DNA from: Thermomonas sp.
GTDB taxonomy: Bacteria; Pseudomonadota; Gammaproteobacteria; Xanthomonadales; Xanthomonadaceae
Direction of reading: 5' to 3'
Assembly: GCA_024711415.1 (NCBI GenBank)
Contig: JANJSW010000328.1
Span: 1-5,326, forward strand
Length of the DNA: 5,326 bases
A program made the translations under genes and the position numbers. This document shows positions 1 to 5,087 of this stretch, one piece after another; position 1 is the first letter of the stretch; each line of letters opens with the position of its first letter. The notes under the pieces are model-generated. The model was given only the letters and a program-made list of their open reading frames with translations, did no database searches and was not told the DNA's origin.

Positions 1-75
1 GACTGCGACCTGGTGCAGGGCTATTGGCTGGGCCACCCGATGGGTGGTCAGGAGTTCGTCGCACAGCTGGGCTGA
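1..75 (+). CDS. EAL-domain protein, C-terminal end only (partial)
   Basis: The window opens inside a reading frame that runs 24 codons to a TGA at 73-75. The visible residues include CDLVQGYWLGHPM followed by EF. This matches the last strand and helix of EAL domains, whose usual ending is a 'QGY..g.P....ef' pattern. EAL domains hydrolyse the second messenger cyclic di-GMP, or bind it when degenerate. None of the catalytic residues (the EAL motif and metal ligands) lie in this window, so activity cannot be judged, nor can any GGDEF, PAS or membrane parts upstream. The gene is convergent with the CNNM gene, with a 43-bp gap. Confidence 0.8.
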   Translation, partial: DCDLVQGYWLGHPMGGQEFVAQLG

Positions 76-118
76 AACCGGCCGGCGCGCGCGCTCCCGC
101 GGCCGCGTGGCTCGTGGC
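76..118. terminator. Short GC-rich convergent gap, possible weak hairpin
   Basis: This is the 43-bp gap between two convergent stop codons. It is almost pure GC, with an alternating GC run and GGCC-type ends at about 80-83 and 101-104 that can pair through an imperfect stem with a bulged G. No T-run follows on either strand, so a classic intrinsic terminator is not evident. Termination here may be Rho-dependent or rely on the hairpin alone. Confidence 0.2.
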
Positions 119-1438
119 TCAGCCGTCGCCCTCGATGCGTGGCTGCTGGGGTTCGCGCTGCAGCAGCAGCTTGTCGATGCGCGGGCCGTCCAGATCCACC
201 ACCTCGACCCGCCACGGGCCGATCCGGAAATGCTCGCCCACGTGCGGGATGCGGCCGAAGCGCGCGATCACCAGGCCGGCGGCGGTGCGGTATTCCAGTT
301 CGTCGGCGTCGGCCAGGCGCTCGCCGGTCAGCTCACGCAGCTCGTCCACATGCAGGCCGCCGTCCACCAGCAGCGAGCCGTCGTCGCGCGTGACCACCAG
401 CGCTTCCTCGTCGTCGTCGCCTTCGGCTGCGGTTTTCAGCCGGCCGATCACCGCGTCGACGATGTCGCTGACCGTCACCATGCCCTGGATATCGCCGTAT
501 TCGTCGACCACCAGCGCCAGCGACTGCTGCTCCTCGCGCAGGATTTCCAGCAGCTTCATCGCATGGGTGGACTCGGACACGAACAGCGCCGGTCGCAGGT
601 CGCGGAACAGGTCGGGCTGCGGGCGGCCCAGCTCGTCCAGCAGGGTCTTCACTTCCAGTACCCCGGCCACGTCGCTGTCGTCGCCGCGGTAGACCGGGTA
701 GCGCGAGAACTCGTGTTCCTGCATCGCCGCCAGGTTCTCCGTCAGCGGCGCGGACGCGTCCAGCCAGGCGATGCGGGTGCGCGGGGTCATCAAGCTGTCG
801 GCGGTGCGGTCGCCGAGGCGCATCACCCGGTTGAGCATGTTGCGTTCGTCGAGGTCGAACACGCCCTGCTCGTGGCCCTCGCTCACCAGCAGCTGGATCT
901 CCTCTTCGGTCACCTGCGAGCCATCGCCGCCCCGCACGCGGAACAAGCGCAGCAGCGCGCGCACGGTGGCGCTCAACAGCCATACCACCGGGCTGGCTAG
1001 CCGCGACAGCCCGTGCATCGGTACTGCCACCGCCGCCGCCAGGCGCTCCGGTGCCAGCAGTGCCAGCCGCTTCGGCACCAGCTCGCCCAGCACGATGCTG
1101 AGATAGGTGATCAGGCCCACCGCCACCACGGTGCCGAGGGGGCTGGCGTATTCGCCGAGCACGGGGGCGTTGCTGGTCAGCCAAGCGCCGATCAGTGCGC
1201 CCAGCGCTTCGCCCCCGAGCATGCCGGTGAGGATGGTGATCAGGGTCAGGCCCACCTGCACAGTGGACAGGAACTGTTCCGGGTGTTCGGCCAGCTCCAG
1301 CGCTTTTTGTGCGCCCCGGCTGGTGGTGGCCTGCTGCTTCAGCCGCCCCTTGCGCGAGGTGACGACGGCCATCTCCGACAGCGCGAAGAAGCCGTTCAGC
1401 AGGATCAGGGCAAGGACGATGAGCAGCAGTTCCAGCAC
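119..1438 (-). CDS. CNNM/CBS/CorC_HlyC-domain membrane protein (hemolysin C / YtfL-PaeA family)
   Basis: This 439-residue protein has the full family architecture. An N-terminal CNNM (DUF21) membrane domain spans about residues 1-195, with hydrophobic segments near 1-20, 60-85, 100-122 and 132-155. It carries the signatures NGFFALSEMAVV (15-26) and GELVPKRLAL (118-127). A CBS pair follows at about 216-275 and 285-338, including VVDEYGDIQGMVTVSDIVDAV (310-330), then an acidic linker (DDDEE, 341-345) and a C-terminal CorC_HlyC domain (about 346-428). Family members act at the inner membrane. Relatives are linked to Mg2+ or Co2+ efflux (CorC, MpfA) or polyamine export (E. coli PaeA/YtfL); the 'hemolysin' name is historical. 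The substrate here cannot be read from sequence. The start is a GTG at 1438-1436: an in-frame TAA lies only 9 nt upstream and the next in-frame ATG is codon 23, inside the first membrane segment. No strong Shine-Dalgarno is visible, which fits translational coupling to the leader ORF upstream. Confidence 0.93.
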   Translation of the reverse strand: MLELLLIVLALILLNGFFALSEMAVVTSRKGRLKQQATTSRGAQKALELAEHPEQFLSTVQVGLTLITILTGMLGGEALGALIGAWLTSNAPVLGEYASPLGTVVAVGLITYLSIVLGELVPKRLALLAPERLAAAVAVPMHGLSRLASPVVWLLSATVRALLRLFRVRGGDGSQVTEEEIQLLVSEGHEQGVFDLDERNMLNRVMRLGDRTADSLMTPRTRIAWLDASAPLTENLAAMQEHEFSRYPVYRGDDSDVAGVLEVKTLLDELGRPQPDLFRDLRPALFVSESTHAMKLLEILREEQQSLALVVDEYGDIQGMVTVSDIVDAVIGRLKTAAEGDDDEEALVVTRDDGSLLVDGGLHVDELRELTGERLADADELEYRTAAGLVIARFGRIPHVGEHFRIGPWRVEVVDLDGPRIDKLLLQREPQQPRIEGDG

Positions 1439-1444
1439 GGGACG

Positions 1445-1555
1445 TTACCGGGCGAAGGGGCGGAGCAGGGGGGATGCGACTGGGCGCGACGCGACGGCCG
1501 CGGCAGCGGGCGCGGCGAGGAGGGGGCGTGGCGGCGGCGTGGGTTGATCGTCCAT
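1445..1555 (-). CDS. Putative proline-rich leader peptide ORF (36 aa) upstream of the CNNM gene
   Basis: On the minus strand an ATG at 1555-1553 opens 36 codons to a TAA at 1447-1445. The stop lies 6 nt before the GTG of the CNNM gene and in the same frame. The peptide starts MDDQPTPPPRPLL, has 9 prolines and 4 arginines in 36 residues, and ends PFAR. It lies about 17 nt downstream of the start point predicted from the extended -10 at 1579-1587. The N-terminus resembles the Mg2+-sensing leader peptide MgtL (as I recall it, MEPDPTPLPRRRL...): M1, P5, T6, P7, P9, R10 and L13 match without gaps and residue 2 is acidic in both. Against it, no Shine-Dalgarno is visible, and GC-rich DNA readily yields Pro/Ala/Arg-rich frames, so it may be a chance ORF. 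Confidence 0.35.
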   Translation of the reverse strand: MDDQPTPPPRPLLAAPAAAAVASRPVASPLLRPFAR

Positions 1556-1578
1556 TGGCTGCGCCGGAGCGCGCGGGC

Positions 1579-1587
1579 ATCATAGCA
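1579..1587 (-). promoter_or_regulatory. Extended -10 promoter for the CNNM gene
   Basis: The minus strand reads TGCTATGAT, a TATGAT -10 box (5 of 6 to TATAAT) preceded by the TGn extension. No good -35 box is seen 16-19 bp upstream, as is usual when the TGn extension compensates. The predicted start is near 1572, giving an untranslated leader of about 134 nt before the GTG at 1438. The flanking DNA is very GC-rich, so this AT-rich hexamer stands out. Confidence 0.5.
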
Positions 1588-1600
1588 GGATGCGTCCTGC
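1585..1600. promoter_or_regulatory. 6-4-6 inverted repeat at the CNNM promoter, candidate operator
   Basis: GCAGGA (1585-1590), a TGCG spacer and TCCTGC (1595-1600) form a perfect inverted repeat. It abuts the -10 hexamer of the minus-strand promoter and fills the spacer between -10 and -35. That is where repressors, or MerR-type activators, commonly bind. No regulator is identified. Just beyond it, GCCCG/CGGGC/GCCCG segments (1602-1620) can also pair with each other. Confidence 0.35.
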
Positions 1601-1641
1601 GGCCCGGGACGGGCTGCCCGCTGTCGCCGCTGGCGCGCGCA

Positions 1642-1670
1642 TTGTCACAAGGGCGTCATAATTGCGCAGT
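1642..1670 (+). promoter_or_regulatory. Pho-box-like direct repeats upstream of the DUF47-pit operon
   Basis: TTGTCAC (1642-1648), AAGG, GCGTCAT (1653-1659) follow the PhoB-box layout of 7-bp half-sites separated by 4 bp, with the GTCA cores exactly 11 bp apart. Each half-site matches 5 of 7 positions of CTGTCAT. A third, degenerate unit (GCGCAGT, 1664-1670) continues the phase after AATT. The operon downstream encodes phosphate-handling proteins, which raises the prior. The best -10-like hexamer (CATAAT, 1657-1662) overlaps the second half-site, so PhoB binding could repress rather than activate. This is from inspection only and has not been scored with a weight matrix. Confidence 0.5.
1657..1662 (+). 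promoter_or_regulatory. Candidate -10 hexamer for the DUF47-pit operon
   Basis: CATAAT matches TATAAT at 5 of 6 positions and is the most AT-rich patch before the operon on this strand. It would start transcription near 1669, about 59 nt before the ATG at 1728. The -35 position (around 1634-1639) is only GC alternation, so the promoter would be weak or need an activator. A different PhoB-type arrangement with a -10 further downstream cannot be excluded. Confidence 0.3.
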
Positions 1671-1684
1671 ACAGTTGCAACTGT
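1671..1684. promoter_or_regulatory. Perfect 14-bp palindrome ACAGTTGCAACTGT, candidate operator
   Basis: The 14 bases are their own reverse complement with no spacer. They lie directly after the Pho-box-like repeats and 43 bp before the DUF47 start codon. A short ungapped palindrome in an AT-richer patch is the typical form of a site for a dimeric regulator; MarR-type sites often look like this. It would sit at about +1 to +16 if the -10 at 1657-1662 is used. It is too short and AT-poor at its centre to argue for a terminator. Confidence 0.4.
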
Positions 1685-1727
1685 TTGTTCATTTTCCACT
1701 GCTACCCACACCCCGGGGCCTCGACAC

Positions 1728-2354
1728 ATGTTCTCCCTGCAAACCATTTTTGGCCAAGGCAACCAGTTCTATACTCTCCTTGAAGAGGCGGCTGCCGCGG
1801 GGCACGAGAGCGCCAAGGCGCTGCACGCGATGCTCAAGGCGGCCGACCGCGAGCCGGCGCTCAATGCCTTCAAGCTGGCGCGCCTGCGCGAGCGCACCGC
1901 GTCGGAAAAGATCAGCCAGGAGCTGGTCAACAGCTTCATCACACCGATCGAACGCGAGGACATCGAGGCGCTGGGCACCGCGCTGTACAAGATCCCCAAG
2001 CAGATCGAGAAATTCGCCGACCGCTATTCGCTGGCCACCCAGCACCTGGGCCACATCGATTTCGCGCCGCGCGCGGCGATGCTGGAGCAGGCCTCGGGCG
2101 TGGTGGTGGAGATGGTCAAGGCCCTGCGCGGAATGAAGCTGGAGCCGATGAAGGAGCTCAACGACAAGCTCCGCGCGCTCGAGAACGAGGCGGACCGGCT
2201 GATGCTGGAGCTGTACCGCGACATCTACTCGGGCAAGCTCGACCACCTGCAGATGTTCCTGCTCAAGGAGTTCTTCGAGATCCTGGAGAAGGCCATCGAC
2301 CGCTGCCGCGAGGCCGGCGTGGTGGCCTACGAGATCGTGCTGAAGAATTCCTGA
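1728..2354 (+). CDS. DUF47 / PhoU-like protein, partner of the Pit phosphate transporter
   Basis: This 208-residue, almost entirely helical soluble protein belongs to the DUF47 (TIGR00153) family, a PhoU-like fold. Landmarks are the N-terminal MFSLQTIFG, the family signature TPIEREDIEALG (72-83), and a later charged helix with ENEADRLMLELY (152-163) of the type that binds metal in PhoU-fold proteins. Length fits the family (about 205-225). Family members sit in two-gene operons with Pit carriers and are thought to modulate phosphate uptake; in Sinorhizobium meliloti the equivalent is orfA of orfA-pit. I chose the ATG at 1728 because MFSLQTIFG is the conserved N-terminus. An in-frame TTG at 1662 would add 22 non-conserved residues and run through the promoter region. 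No strong Shine-Dalgarno is visible. The stop lies 13 bp before pit. Confidence 0.92.
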   Translation: MFSLQTIFGQGNQFYTLLEEAAAAGHESAKALHAMLKAADREPALNAFKLARLRERTASEKISQELVNSFITPIEREDIEALGTALYKIPKQIEKFADRYSLATQHLGHIDFAPRAAMLEQASGVVVEMVKALRGMKLEPMKELNDKLRALENEADRLMLELYRDIYSGKLDHLQMFLLKEFFEILEKAIDRCREAGVVAYEIVLKNS

Positions 2355-2367
2355 CGGGAGCGGGACC

Positions 2368-3495
2368 ATGTTGACCCTCGTTCTCGTCGTCGTCGCGACG
2401 GCGCTGATCTTCGAGTACATCAACGGTTTCCACGACACCGCGAACTCCATCGCGACGGTCGTGGCGACCAAGGTGCTCTCGCCCATGCAGGCGGTGATGC
2501 TGGCCGCCGGCACCAACCTCATCGGCGCGTTGTGGGGCACCGCGGTGGCCAAGACCGTGGCCTCCGGCATCATCGATGCCGGCGTGGTGGACGTTTCCTC
2601 GCAGCTGATCCTGTGCGCGCTGATCGGCGCCATCGTCTGGAACCTGATCACCTGGTGGCTGGGGCTGCCCTCGTCGTCCTCGCATGCGCTGATCGGCGGC
2701 CTGTGCGGCGCGGCGTTCGCCGCGGCGATGAACAACTTCGACGCCATCGTCTGGTCCGAGCCCAAGGAGCCGATCTGGAAGAGCGCCGGCGTGCTGTGGA
2801 AAGTGATCGTGCCGATGTTCTCCTCACCATTGCTGGGCTTCATGGCCGGCTTCGTGGTGATGGGGATACTGTTCGCGATCATCTCCGGCATGGCGTCCAG
2901 CGGCGGCCTGCTGGCGCGGCTGGCGCGCCCGCGCTGGGTCAACGGTCTGTTCGGCAAGATGCAGCTGGCCAGTGCGGCCACCATGGGCTTCGCTCACGGC
3001 TCCAACGACGCGCAGAAGACCATGGGCATCATCGCGCTGACCCTGGTGGCCGCGCAGTCCGATGGCACGCTCGACAACCTGCCGTCCTGGCTGGCGTTCC
3101 TGCACCCGTCGCAGGGCGCGATCGACAACAACGACATCGACACATGGATCAAGATCACCTGTGCCGTGGTGATGGCCGCCGGTACCGCGGCCGGTGGCTG
3201 GCGCATCATCAAGACGCTGGGCCACAAGCTGGTGAAGCTGCACCCGATCCATGGCTTCGCCGCCGAGACCAGCGCGGCGTCGGTGATCCTGCTGGCCTCG
3301 TCGCTGGGCATCCCGGTCTCGACCACCCACAACATTTCCTCGGCCATCATGGGCGTGGGCGTCGCCAAGCGCTTCAACTCGATCAAGTGGACCGTGGTCG
3401 AGAAGATGATCTGGGCGTGGATCCTCACCATCCCGGCCGCGGGCTTCATGGCCTGGCTTTGCTACGAAGTGTTCGTGCTGGCCGGCTGGGTCTGA
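2368..3495 (+). CDS. pit: Low-affinity inorganic phosphate transporter, PiT family
   Basis: This 375-residue integral membrane protein has the duplicated PiT (PF01384) structure. The first repeat carries NGFHDTANSIATVVATKVLSP (19-39) and PSSSSHALIGG (101-111). The second carries GFAHGSNDAQKTMG (207-220) and GIPVSTTHNISSAIMGVG (314-331). These asparagine/aspartate and serine-rich motifs form the phosphate and cation site. Bacterial Pit proteins import phosphate as a neutral metal-phosphate (Mg, Ca, Zn) complex with protons. It is shorter than E. coli PitA (about 500 residues) and resembles the compact Pit found with DUF47 partners. The ATG has a good GGGAG Shine-Dalgarno at 2356-2360, 7 nt upstream, inside the 13-bp gap after the DUF47 stop, so the two genes are almost certainly co-transcribed. 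All key motifs are intact. Confidence 0.95.
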   Translation: MLTLVLVVVATALIFEYINGFHDTANSIATVVATKVLSPMQAVMLAAGTNLIGALWGTAVAKTVASGIIDAGVVDVSSQLILCALIGAIVWNLITWWLGLPSSSSHALIGGLCGAAFAAAMNNFDAIVWSEPKEPIWKSAGVLWKVIVPMFSSPLLGFMAGFVVMGILFAIISGMASSGGLLARLARPRWVNGLFGKMQLASAATMGFAHGSNDAQKTMGIIALTLVAAQSDGTLDNLPSWLAFLHPSQGAIDNNDIDTWIKITCAVVMAAGTAAGGWRIIKTLGHKLVKLHPIHGFAAETSAASVILLASSLGIPVSTTHNISSAIMGVGVAKRFNSIKWTVVEKMIWAWILTIPAAGFMAWLCYEVFVLAGWV

Positions 3496-3509
3496 GCCGG
3501 CCGGCGCTG

Positions 3510-3541
3510 CCGCGGGGGGCGGGGTGTGGAACCGCCCGCGG
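3510..3541. terminator. Imperfect GC hairpin between pit and the convergent small gene
   Basis: A CCGCGG...GGCGG arm (3510-3523) can pair with CCGCCCGCGG (3532-3541) around a loop of about 8 nt, leaving about three unpaired G. It lies in the 73-bp gap between convergent stops (3495 and 3569). No T-run follows on either strand, so its efficiency as an intrinsic terminator is doubtful. Confidence 0.35.
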
Positions 3542-3568
3542 CGCGGCGCAGGCTAATGGCCGGCGTGC

Positions 3569-3979
3569 TTAAAGCAGGTCGCCGCCGGCGGAGAGATTGC
3601 GCTCCATCTCGTCGCCGGTGCCGCCGATTTCCAGCACCAGGCGATCGATCTCCGCTGCGTTCAGGCTGTCGTAGGGACGGTTCTCGCACAGCTGCAGGTA
3701 CGGCACGCCATCCAGTTCTCCCACCGCCAGATAGCCGACCCGGCTCTGCCAGTTGAACGCCAGCGCGCGGCGCGCGTCCATGCCGGTGGTCGGCGCGACC
3801 GCGGTGCTGACCCGCAGATAGTTGCGGCCATCGTCGTCCTGCAGTTCGGCCAGGAAGATCGCCTGATGGCGCTTGCCCTGCGCCAGCGAAAGTTCCACGC
3901 AGGCCACGAACGGGTCCAGCAGGGTCAACCGATAGCCGGAAGAAACCAGGTGGCTGCGGATCTGCTCGAAGTTGTGCAT
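3569..3979 (-). CDS. Conserved-looking hypothetical protein (136 aa), possible YbjN / chaperone-like fold
   Basis: I do not recognise a named family with certainty. The protein is 136 residues, soluble, without signal peptide or membrane segment. Its order of elements is an N-terminal helix (MHNFEQIRSHLVSSG), strands around 17-60 with LAELQDDDGRNYLRVST, a short helix with RALAFNWQSRVGYLAVGELDG (71-91), a strand YLQLCENRPYD (94-104), and a C-terminal amphipathic helix (105-130, LNAAEIDRLVLEIGGTGDEMER). That alternation resembles YbjN or type III chaperone-like alpha/beta proteins, but this is inferred from pattern only. Even codon use and a well-formed hydrophobic pattern favour a real gene over a shadow. 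A longer in-frame-shifted ORF on this strand (3462-4061) is a shadow. The start ATG at 3979 has no clear Shine-Dalgarno. The gene is divergent from the ATL gene, with 32 bp between starts. Confidence 0.75.
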   Translation of the reverse strand: MHNFEQIRSHLVSSGYRLTLLDPFVACVELSLAQGKRHQAIFLAELQDDDGRNYLRVSTAVAPTTGMDARRALAFNWQSRVGYLAVGELDGVPYLQLCENRPYDSLNAAEIDRLVLEIGGTGDEMERNLSAGGDLL

Positions 3980-4010
3980 GGCGGGCGACGATCGACGAGG
4001 GGTGTCGGGC

Positions 4011-4017
4011 TATGCTA
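4011..4017. promoter_or_regulatory. Possible two-way -10 element between the hypothetical and ATL genes
   Basis: TATGCTA reads as TATGCT on the plus strand and TAGCAT on the minus strand, each matching TATAAT at 4 of 6 positions. It lies in the only AT-rich patch of the 32-bp gap and its edge. On the minus strand it would give a leader of about 26 nt to the ATG at 3979. On the plus strand it would start RNA near 4023, only 4 nt before the alternative ATL start at 4027. No convincing -35 is seen for either direction. Confidence 0.3.
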
Positions 4018-4365
4018 ACCCGGAACATGCAAGCGACGCCGTCCACTCCCGAGCAACGCATCCTGGCCGTGATCCGCGCGGTGCCGCGCGGGCAGGTGGC
4101 CAGCTACGGCGCCATAGCGCGGCGCGCCGGCCTGCCGGGACGGGCTAGGCTGGTGGCGCGCATCCTCGGCCGGAACGATGATCCGACGCTGCCTTGGCAT
4201 CGCATCCTGCGTTCCGATGGGCGCATCGCATTTCCCCAGGAATCGGCGGAGTTCGCCGAACAATGCCGGCGCTTGCGTGCCGATGGGGTTGATCTGCGCA
4301 ACGGCCGGGTTCGCTTGCCGGCGGATGAAGGGACGCTGGATGCGGCCCTGTGGGGGCCGCGCTGA
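4012..4365 (+). CDS. Alkyltransferase-like protein (ATL, MGMT-family DNA-binding domain without the acceptor cysteine)
   Basis: This 117-residue protein has the C-terminal DNA-binding fold of O6-alkylguanine-DNA alkyltransferases: EQRILAVIRAVPRGQVASYGAIARRAG (14-40), a region with the likely arginine finger RARLVARIL (44-52), then PWHRILRSDGRIAF (61-74). In true MGMT/Ogt the acceptor motif is PCHR; here tryptophan replaces the cysteine (W62). This is the hallmark of ATL proteins (E. coli Atl/YbaZ, yeast Atl1), which bind O6-alkylguanine without repairing it and hand the lesion to nucleotide excision repair. Two starts are possible. ATG 4012 has a GAGGGG Shine-Dalgarno at 3997-4002, 9 nt upstream. 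ATG 4027 (giving 112 residues, MQATPSTPEQ...) would be preferred if 4011-4016 is the -10. The domain is complete either way. The neighbouring rhomboid begins 41 bp downstream. Confidence 0.9.
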   Translation: MLTRNMQATPSTPEQRILAVIRAVPRGQVASYGAIARRAGLPGRARLVARILGRNDDPTLPWHRILRSDGRIAFPQESAEFAEQCRRLRADGVDLRNGRVRLPADEGTLDAALWGPR

Positions 4366-4370
4366 GCGGC

Positions 4371-4376
4371 TATGAT
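4371..4376 (+). promoter_or_regulatory. Possible -10 for the rhomboid gene
   Basis: TATGAT (5 of 6 to TATAAT) lies in the 41-bp gap after the ATL stop and would start RNA near 4383, about 24 nt before the ATG at 4407. The -35 position inside the ATL 3' end (around 4348-4353, CTGTGG) is poor. The rhomboid may instead, or also, be read through from the ATL promoter. Confidence 0.3.
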
Positions 4377-4406
4377 GCACCGCAATGTAACCGGAATGCC
4401 GCACGG

Positions 4407-5075
4407 ATGCCGTTCAATCTTCCCCGCGTCACCAAGGCGCTGCTGATCGCCAACGGCGTCGGCTTCCTGCTGCAGTGGCTGCTCGGCAACCAGCGGCTGG
4501 TCGCGCTGATGCTGTGGCCGTGGGGCGATGTCGATTTCGACCCGGCCGGCATGGCGCCCGCGTTCATGCCCTGGCAGCTGCTCAGCTACAGCTTCCTGCA
4601 CGGCGGCTTCATGCACCTGGCCTTCAACATGCTGGCGCTGGCGATGTTCGGCGCGCCGCTGGAATACACCTGGGGCGAGCGTCGCTTCCTGACCTACTAC
4701 CTGGTCTGCGTGGCCGGCGCCGGCGTCTGCCAGCTGCTGGTCGGTTCCTATGCGATGGCGCAGGGCGCCGATCCCTATCCCACCATCGGCGCATCCGGCG
4801 GCGTGTTCGGGCTGCTGCTGGCCTACGGCATGCTGTTCCCGCACCAGCGGGTGATGCTGCTGTTCCCGCCGATCCCGATGAAGGCGCGCACGCTGGTGAT
4901 CGTCTACGGCCTGTTCGAGCTGGGCGTCGGCATCACCGGCCTGCAGCCGGGCGTGGCCCATTTCGCCCACCTCGGCGGCATGTTGTTCGGCTGGCTGCTG
5001 ATCCGCCACTGGCGCGGCCAGCCGCCGTTCGGCGGCCGCGGCCGGGGCGGGCCGAAGATGCGGGTCGTGCGCTGA
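4407..5075 (+). CDS. Rhomboid family intramembrane serine protease (GlpG-like)
   Basis: This 222-residue protein has six likely membrane helices (about 8-27, 55-80, 94-112, 127-147, 161-178, 182-200), the compact bacterial rhomboid core. The HxxxN motif in helix 2 is HLAFN (H70, N74), the oxyanion-hole side. The catalytic serine is in GASGG (S130) and the catalytic histidine in AHLGGMLFG (H188), so the Ser-His dyad is intact. Rhomboids cut membrane helices or their edges within the inner membrane; the substrate is unknown here. The FPPIPMKARTLVIVYGLFELGVGI stretch (153-176) matches the loop and fifth helix of a common bacterial subgroup. A short Gly/Arg-rich tail (204-222) would face the cytoplasm. 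I chose the ATG at 4407 because conserved sequence starts there (MPFNLPRVTKALL). An in-frame GTG at 4350 would overlap the ATL gene and add 19 residues with no family character. Confidence 0.92.
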   Translation: MPFNLPRVTKALLIANGVGFLLQWLLGNQRLVALMLWPWGDVDFDPAGMAPAFMPWQLLSYSFLHGGFMHLAFNMLALAMFGAPLEYTWGERRFLTYYLVCVAGAGVCQLLVGSYAMAQGADPYPTIGASGGVFGLLLAYGMLFPHQRVMLLFPPIPMKARTLVIVYGLFELGVGITGLQPGVAHFAHLGGMLFGWLLIRHWRGQPPFGGRGRGGPKMRVVR

Positions 5076-5087
5076 AGCTGCTTCCGC

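Noticed and set aside
84..100. Alternating GC run as a Z-DNA or slippage element
   Set aside because: It is short and lies in a GC-rich convergent gap. Such runs are expected by chance in this base composition.
44..1000. Long plus-strand ORFs over the CNNM gene (24-692, 44-1000, 1013-1585)
   Set aside because: They run antisense to a clear 439-residue CNNM/CBS protein, are full of Arg, Gln, His and Ser repeats typical of GC-rich shadow frames, and show no family motif.
1662..1727. TTG at 1662 as start of the DUF47 protein
   Set aside because: It would translate through the palindrome and likely transcription start. The added residues do not match the family, and MFSLQTIFG at 1728 is the expected N-terminus.
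1689..2984. 431-residue minus-strand ORF across the DUF47 and pit genes
   Set aside because: It crosses two well-defined plus-strand genes and has low-complexity Leu/Val/His/Gln composition with no domain. It is a shadow of the GC3 pattern.
4350..4406. GTG at 4350 as start of the rhomboid
   Set aside because: It overlaps the ATL gene by 16 nt, adds 19 residues with no rhomboid character, and lies upstream of the possible -10 at 4371.
4104..5009. Minus-strand 301-residue ORF over the ATL and rhomboid genes
   Set aside because: Its Gln/His/Ala-rich composition and full antisense overlap with two motif-verified genes mark it as a shadow.
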